NCBI GenBank assembly: GCA_003171255.1
Contig: PMYK01000009.1
Coordinates: 1 to 34,890, forward strand
Reading direction: 5' to 3'
Origin: Chloroflexota bacterium
GTDB lineage: Bacteria; Chloroflexota; Limnocylindria; Limnocylindrales; CSP1-4
Length of the DNA: 34,890 nucleotides
Below the pieces are notes generated by a model. That model was not told where the DNA came from. It saw nothing but the letters and a program-made list of their open reading frames with translations, and did no database searches. Made by a program: the position numbers and the translations under genes. Positions 31,420-34,890 of this stretch are shown piece by piece (position 1 is the stretch's first letter; each line of letters begins with the position of its first letter).

Positions 31420-31794
31420 ATGCTGGCTCCGCAGGGTCCCACCGTCCAGATGTTCGGGCTCGTCGACTCGCGCCCGACCCAGGCCGCCCAGCGCTTCTTC
31501 AAGGAGCGACGCGCTAAGGTCACGTTCGTCGACCTGCGGCGCAAGCCCATCGCGCCGGGAGAGCTGCGCCGGTTCGTGGAGCGGCTGGGGGCCGCCACGT
31601 TGCTGGACACCGAGGGGCGCCAGTACAAGGACCTCGGCCTCGCCTACATGCGCCTGGGCGAGGAGGAGATCATGGCGAAGCTGCTCGCCAACAATGGGCT
31701 GCTGCGGCTGCCGCTGGTCCGCTTTGGCAACGCCTTCACGGCCGGCCCGGCGGAGGCTGTCTGGAAGGCCTGGCTGGCGGCTCCGACGACGTAG
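31420..31794 (+). CDS. Cysteine-less ArsC/Spx-family protein
   Basis: 124 residues with the ArsC (thioredoxin-fold) pattern: QMFGLVDSRPTQAAQRFFKE (first strand and helix), VTFVDLRRKPIAPGELRRFV, LLDTEGRQYKDLGLAYM, LLANNGLLRLPLVRFGNAFT and AEAVWKAWL. In arsenate reductases the first loop reads N-C-x-T-C; here it is D-S-R-P-T, so the catalytic Cys is Ser, and the protein has no Cys at all. Arsenate reduction by the known mechanism is therefore excluded. It may bind RNA polymerase like Spx or have another non-redox role. ATG 31420 is the only sensible start; the frame runs much further upstream across the ACT genes as a shadow. Divergent from the ACT operon. Confidence 0.82.
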   Translation: MLAPQGPTVQMFGLVDSRPTQAAQRFFKERRAKVTFVDLRRKPIAPGELRRFVERLGAATLLDTEGRQYKDLGLAYMRLGEEEIMAKLLANNGLLRLPLVRFGNAFTAGPAEAVWKAWLAAPTT

Positions 31795-31857
31795 GCGTTC
31801 GGCGAGGTCGGCCCGGGGAATGACCACTCGCTTTCAGGACTACTTGAGGAAAGGCCA

Positions 31858-31863
31858 TAAGAT
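31858..31863 (+). promoter_or_regulatory. Candidate -10 box for the marR operon
   Basis: TAAGAT ends 6 nt before ATG 31870. AAGGG between them is too close to serve as a normal ribosome-binding site, so a leaderless start is likely. CTT...AAG around 31843-31860 is the only hint of an operator and is too weak to call. Confidence 0.35.
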
Positions 31864-31869
31864 AAGGGC

Positions 31870-32406
31870 ATGGCCGAAATATCAGGACGTACCGATACGC
31901 TTGTCGACATCCAGGCGCACATCCAGGCGCTTGGCCGGCTCATGCCGAAGGGCCCGCCTCGATGGGCTCATCACGATCTCACGTTCGGTCAGCTTCGGCT
32001 GCTATTCGTTCTGGGCCAATCCGGGCCGGTTTCGATCGGCCAGCTCGCCGACACGCTCGGCGTGACCGACGCCACCGCTTCCGAATTCGTCGACCGAGTC
32101 GAGCGGCGGGGTCTTGCCGTTCGCAGCCATCGGGCCGACGACCGGCGGGTGGTCGATTGCCGGCTGAGCGATGAAGGCGCGCGTTTGCTGGCCGAGATCC
32201 AGGGCGCACGGCAGGACTCCATGCGCCAGGTGCTCGCGGTCCTGACCGCCGACGAGCTTTCCGACTTCGATCGCCTGCTTCGAACAATGGCCGAGCGTCT
32301 GTCGGCCCCACCCGCATCGTCGACCTCGACGGAAGGAGCGACTCCTGTGAATCCCGAGACGCCAGGCACGCGCCCGGCAACGGCCCCCGGTGGAGGTCCT
32401 GCATGA
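31870..32406 (+). CDS. MarR-family transcriptional regulator
   Basis: 178 residues with the winged helix-turn-helix of MarR: HHDLTFGQLRLLFVLGQSGP, VSIGQLADTLGVTDATASEF (recognition helix), VDRVERRGLAVRSHRADDRR (wing) and VVDCRLSDEGARLLAEI. The C-terminal 35 residues are Ser/Thr/Pro-rich and outside the family core. Its stop overlaps the ATPase start (ATGA), so regulator and transporter are one unit; by analogy it represses its own operon until a ligand, often a phenolic or drug, is bound. The ligand is unknown. Confidence 0.92.
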   Translation: MAEISGRTDTLVDIQAHIQALGRLMPKGPPRWAHHDLTFGQLRLLFVLGQSGPVSIGQLADTLGVTDATASEFVDRVERRGLAVRSHRADDRRVVDCRLSDEGARLLAEIQGARQDSMRQVLAVLTADELSDFDRLLRTMAERLSAPPASSTSTEGATPVNPETPGTRPATAPGGGPA

Positions 32407-33410
32407 GCGGCACGGCTGGCCTTGCCCTGGCGACGCGCGGCCTGCGCAAGAACTACGGCTCGCGGCACGCGCTCGACGGTCTGAATCTCTCCGTGCCGAT
32501 GGGCGTGGTCTACGGCTTCCTGGGCCCCAACGGTGCGGGCAAGACCACGACCATGCGAGTCCTGACCGGGCTGGTCCGCCCGGACGGCGGCACGGTCGAG
32601 GTGCTGGGCAAACCGTTCAAGCGGGGAGACCGGCATCGATTGTTCGACGTGGGCGCACTCGTCGAGTCGCCGACCTTCTATCCGTACCTTTCGGCCCGCG
32701 CCAACCTGCGCGAGCTGGCTGCGTCCGGGGCGCCGGTGCCGTCGAAGCGCATCGAAGAGTTGCTCGACCTGGTCGGCTTGTGCGACCGCGCCAACGACAA
32801 GGTCCAGGGCTACTCGATGGGAATGAAGCAGCGGCTCGGCATTGCGGCGGCGCTGCTCAGCGATCCCAAGCTCCTGCTTCTGGACGAGCCCGCGAACGGT
32901 CTTGACCCGGCCGGCATCGTGGCCATGCGCGACACCCTCAGGGCACTCGCGGCTCAGGGCAAGACGGTCTTCATTTCGAGCCATCTGCTGGCCGAAGTCC
33001 AGGTCATGGCGGACGTGGTGGGCATCATCGCCGCCGGGAAGCTGGTACGCGAGGGTCCGCTCAAGGAGCTGTTGTCGATGCAGGGCGTGGTCAAGGTCCG
33101 CGTCCGGCCGAATCTCGTCGACGCGGCAATCAAGACCCTCCAACCGCTCGCTGCCGCCGATCGACTCATCGAAAGCGACCGCGAGGAAGGCTGGCTGGCC
33201 GTCCATGTATCCGCCGATCGAGCGGAGGACGTCAACCAGCAGCTTGCGGGCGCCGGCATCTTCGCCTCCGGCCTCGAATCCGGGACCGACCTCGAGATGC
33301 TCTTCCTGGAGCTGACAGGGGGCCAGGCAGTCGGCGGTGAAGGGACGTTCGTGGGCCTAGGCGCTCCGACCAACGGCTCCGCCACCACGGGAAAGGAAAC
33401 CGCGGCATGA
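32403..33410 (+). CDS. ABC transporter ATP-binding protein
   Basis: 335 residues. Walker A GPNGAGKTTT (about 41-50), Q-loop region DVGALVESPTFYPYLSAR, signature YSMGMKQR in place of LSGGQ (usual for drug/antibiotic and Nat/Bcr-type ATPases), Walker B LLLLDEPANGLDP, H-loop SSHLL. The C-terminal 100 residues (VKVRVRPNLVDAAIKTLQPL...) form the accessory domain found in ABC-2 export ATPases. Overlaps both neighbours by ATGA. It powers the permease encoded next; likely an exporter of a drug, lipid or peptide. Confidence 0.95.
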   Translation: MSGTAGLALATRGLRKNYGSRHALDGLNLSVPMGVVYGFLGPNGAGKTTTMRVLTGLVRPDGGTVEVLGKPFKRGDRHRLFDVGALVESPTFYPYLSARANLRELAASGAPVPSKRIEELLDLVGLCDRANDKVQGYSMGMKQRLGIAAALLSDPKLLLLDEPANGLDPAGIVAMRDTLRALAAQGKTVFISSHLLAEVQVMADVVGIIAAGKLVREGPLKELLSMQGVVKVRVRPNLVDAAIKTLQPLAAADRLIESDREEGWLAVHVSADRAEDVNQQLAGAGIFASGLESGTDLEMLFLELTGGQAVGGEGTFVGLGAPTNGSATTGKETAA

Positions 33411-34225
33411 GGCTCTTCGTCTCGGGCCTTCGAAAGCTCGTCCGGCGACCGGCGTCCTGGGTCACGCTCGGCCTGCTGGTAGGCCTCCTGGTCCTCATCC
33501 TGATTGCGGTCGGGGGAACCGCCAGCGATCGGGTCAACGCCACGAGGGAAGCTGCGGCCAAGGACCTCGTCACCTTCCCCGGCGCCTACAGCCGGGTCCT
33601 GCAGTTCATCACCGGGCTGGGCGGTCTGTTCGCCGTCATCTACGGGGCGGCCATCGCGGGCTCCGAATGGAGCTGGGGCACGCTCAAGTCGTCGGTTGCC
33701 CGAGGCGAGAGCCGTGTCCGTTACATTCTCATCTCCTACGTCTCGGTCGCGGTCATGATCGGATTCGGGCTCTTGATCACCTTCGCTGCCGGGGTGATCG
33801 CTGCCACTGTCGGCGCCCATCTGGCGAACGTATCCACCAGCGGCCTGGGAGATACGGCAACCCTGGGCGGCCTGCCCGAGCGGCTCCTCAAGGGCTGGTT
33901 CGCCATCGTCGAGGAAGGAGCCCTGGGCTTCACCATCGCCACCCTGGCACGCAGCCAGCTGGCGGGCATCGGCGTCGGCATCGCCTTCTACTTCGGCGAG
34001 AGCTTCGCCACGATCTTCCTGCCCGACATCGTGAGGTACCTGCCGTTCAGCGTGGCCAACGCCGCGCTGGCGACGACGTCGAGCGGCACCGGCGGCGGGG
34101 TGTTAGGCGGCGGAGTAACTGATGTCTTGCCGCCCGATCAAGCCCTCCTGCTCGTGGGGGTCTGGCTGGTCGGTGCCCTCGTCGTAGCCGCGCTCTTCGC
34201 GGACCGGGCCGAAATAGCCGGGTAG
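33407..34225 (+). CDS. ABC-2 type transporter permease
   Basis: 272 residues, about six membrane helices: 18-38, 68-90, 106-137, two in about 170-215, and 245-265. The short loop after helix 2 (GSEWSWGTLKSSVARGESR) is the ABC-2 coupling signature (E-x-x-x-G-T). The N-terminal segment before helix 1 is basic, as usual. ATGA overlap with the ATPase gene completes the marR - ATPase - permease operon. Substrate unknown. Downstream, CGAC/GTCG dyads at about 34237-34254 could end the transcript. Confidence 0.92.
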   Translation: MRLFVSGLRKLVRRPASWVTLGLLVGLLVLILIAVGGTASDRVNATREAAAKDLVTFPGAYSRVLQFITGLGGLFAVIYGAAIAGSEWSWGTLKSSVARGESRVRYILISYVSVAVMIGFGLLITFAAGVIAATVGAHLANVSTSGLGDTATLGGLPERLLKGWFAIVEEGALGFTIATLARSQLAGIGVGIAFYFGESFATIFLPDIVRYLPFSVANAALATTSSGTGGGVLGGGVTDVLPPDQALLLVGVWLVGALVVAALFADRAEIAG

Positions 34226-34357
34226 GTGGCCGCCGACCGACGAGGCCGGCCGTCGCACCCGGTGATGAAGCCGGCCCCCCAACCGATCCCTATGGAGTCG
34301 CCCGTACAGCAGGGTCACCGCCGTGTCATCCTCTGACGGTACGATCAGGAGAGATAG

Positions 34358-34890
34358 ATGCCTCACTCGTCAAAGAAGAGGGCCAGGGTCGACGAGAAGC
34401 CGGCCCCGAAGCGGCAGCCCGCACCGTCGAAGGCCGCGGAGCCGTCGCCTCCTGTTGCCCCGACCGCGCCACCCGTGAGCGCCAGCGCCGCCCACAACGG
34501 CAACGGCAATCAAGACCGACGTCGAAGCGGTCGCGTGACCTATCGGCCGAAGGCCTCCGAGATGCTCACGGTCCACGCCCGAACCGAGGACGAACGGCTG
34601 CTCGCGTCGAGCGTCAGGCCGGCCTTCCTCGACTCCGATCCGTGGCGCTCGTTGCGCATCCTGGCCGAGTTCGTAGAAGGCTTCGACGCCCTGGCGGCCG
34701 TCGGCAAGGCGGTCACGATCTTTGGCTCGGCCCGAGCCCAGGAAGACGATCCCTACTACGCCAAGGCACGAGAGCTCGCGGGGCTGCTGGCGAAGGAAGG
34801 GTTCGCGGTCATAACCGGCGGTGGGCCCGGCATCATGGAGGCTGCCAACCGCGGTTGCCATGAGGCGGGCGGGCTATCGATCGGTTGCAA
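34358..34890 (+). CDS. LOG-family protein (nucleotide 5'-monophosphate phosphoribohydrolase), 5' part
   Basis: Cut by the window end; 177 codons are visible. AGGAGA (34347-34352) precedes the ATG. Residues 1-60 are a basic Pro/Ala/Lys-rich, probably disordered tail. From about 75 the sequence enters the TIGR00730/LOG fold: PWRSLRILAEFVEGFDALAA, AVTIFGSAR, YYAKARELAGLLAKEGFAVI, and TGGGPGIMEAANRGCHEAGG, the start of the phosphate-binding signature; the PGGxGTxxE motif lies beyond the end. Members release the base from nucleoside monophosphates (cytokinin activation or purine/pyrimidine salvage). Preceded by 132 bp without a gene, with a TACGAT box at 34340-34345. Confidence 0.9.
   Translation, partial: MPHSSKKRARVDEKPAPKRQPAPSKAAEPSPPVAPTAPPVSASAAHNGNGNQDRRRSGRVTYRPKASEMLTVHARTEDERLLASSVRPAFLDSDPWRSLRILAEFVEGFDALAAVGKAVTIFGSARAQEDDPYYAKARELAGLLAKEGFAVITGGGPGIMEAANRGCHEAGGLSIGC

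Noticed and set aside
34237-34254. Intrinsic terminator after the ABC permease
   Set aside because: CGAC/GGCC dyads are present but asymmetrical and without a T-tract; too weak to list as a feature.

Overview
The window is G+C-rich bacterial DNA, roughly two thirds G+C by eye, almost entirely protein-coding, with short gaps and many start/stop overlaps (ATGA, GTGA, TGATG). No rRNA, complete tRNA, CRISPR array or intact insertion sequence was seen. The gene content suggests a soil or freshwater Chloroflexota of the Limnocylindria/Ellin6529 kind: a PyrR-controlled pyr operon with PyrK/PyrD, Thr/Pro-rich surface linkers, and a LysM membrane protein. This placement is inference, and an actinobacterial relative cannot be excluded.

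Layout. 130-570 (-) is a GNAT acetyltransferase. 992-2707 (+) is a membrane diguanylate cyclase that meets, tail to tail and with overlapping stop codons, a giant (2885 aa) cyclic beta-1,2-glucan synthase on the minus strand (2704-11361). 11362-12300 is a loose region with a PAS-domain remnant, a possible 41-codon ORF and an unrecognised 126-aa protein. 12402-14215 carries lipB and a translationally coupled GalT-like protein whose nucleophile position is Cys instead of His. 14370-17014 is an ECF sigma factor with a coupled zinc-finger, membrane-spanning anti-sigma factor.

17016-24571 is a de novo pyrimidine operon: a long inverted repeat, a PyrR-binding hairpin that pairs with part of a Shine-Dalgarno sequence, a 7-codon TTG leader ORF ending in the pyrR start codon, then pyrR, pyrB, pyrC, two unrecognised genes, pyrK, pyrD and pyrE. 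pyrF and carAB are absent from the window. The two inserted genes, one an internally duplicated acidic protein, are good candidates for something undescribed. A tRNA-Arg 3'-end look-alike follows pyrE directly.

24715-34890 holds a small membrane ORF, an MBL/beta-CASP ribonuclease (-), two envelope-anchored proteins (one LysM), a minus-strand operon ACT - ACT/DUF5612-like - xthA, a cysteine-less ArsC-like protein, a MarR - ABC ATPase - ABC permease operon with overlapping cistrons, and the 5' part of a LOG-family gene cut by the window end. Several genes (lipB, arsC-like, marR) have a TANNNT box 6-7 nt before ATG, which suggests leaderless transcripts.
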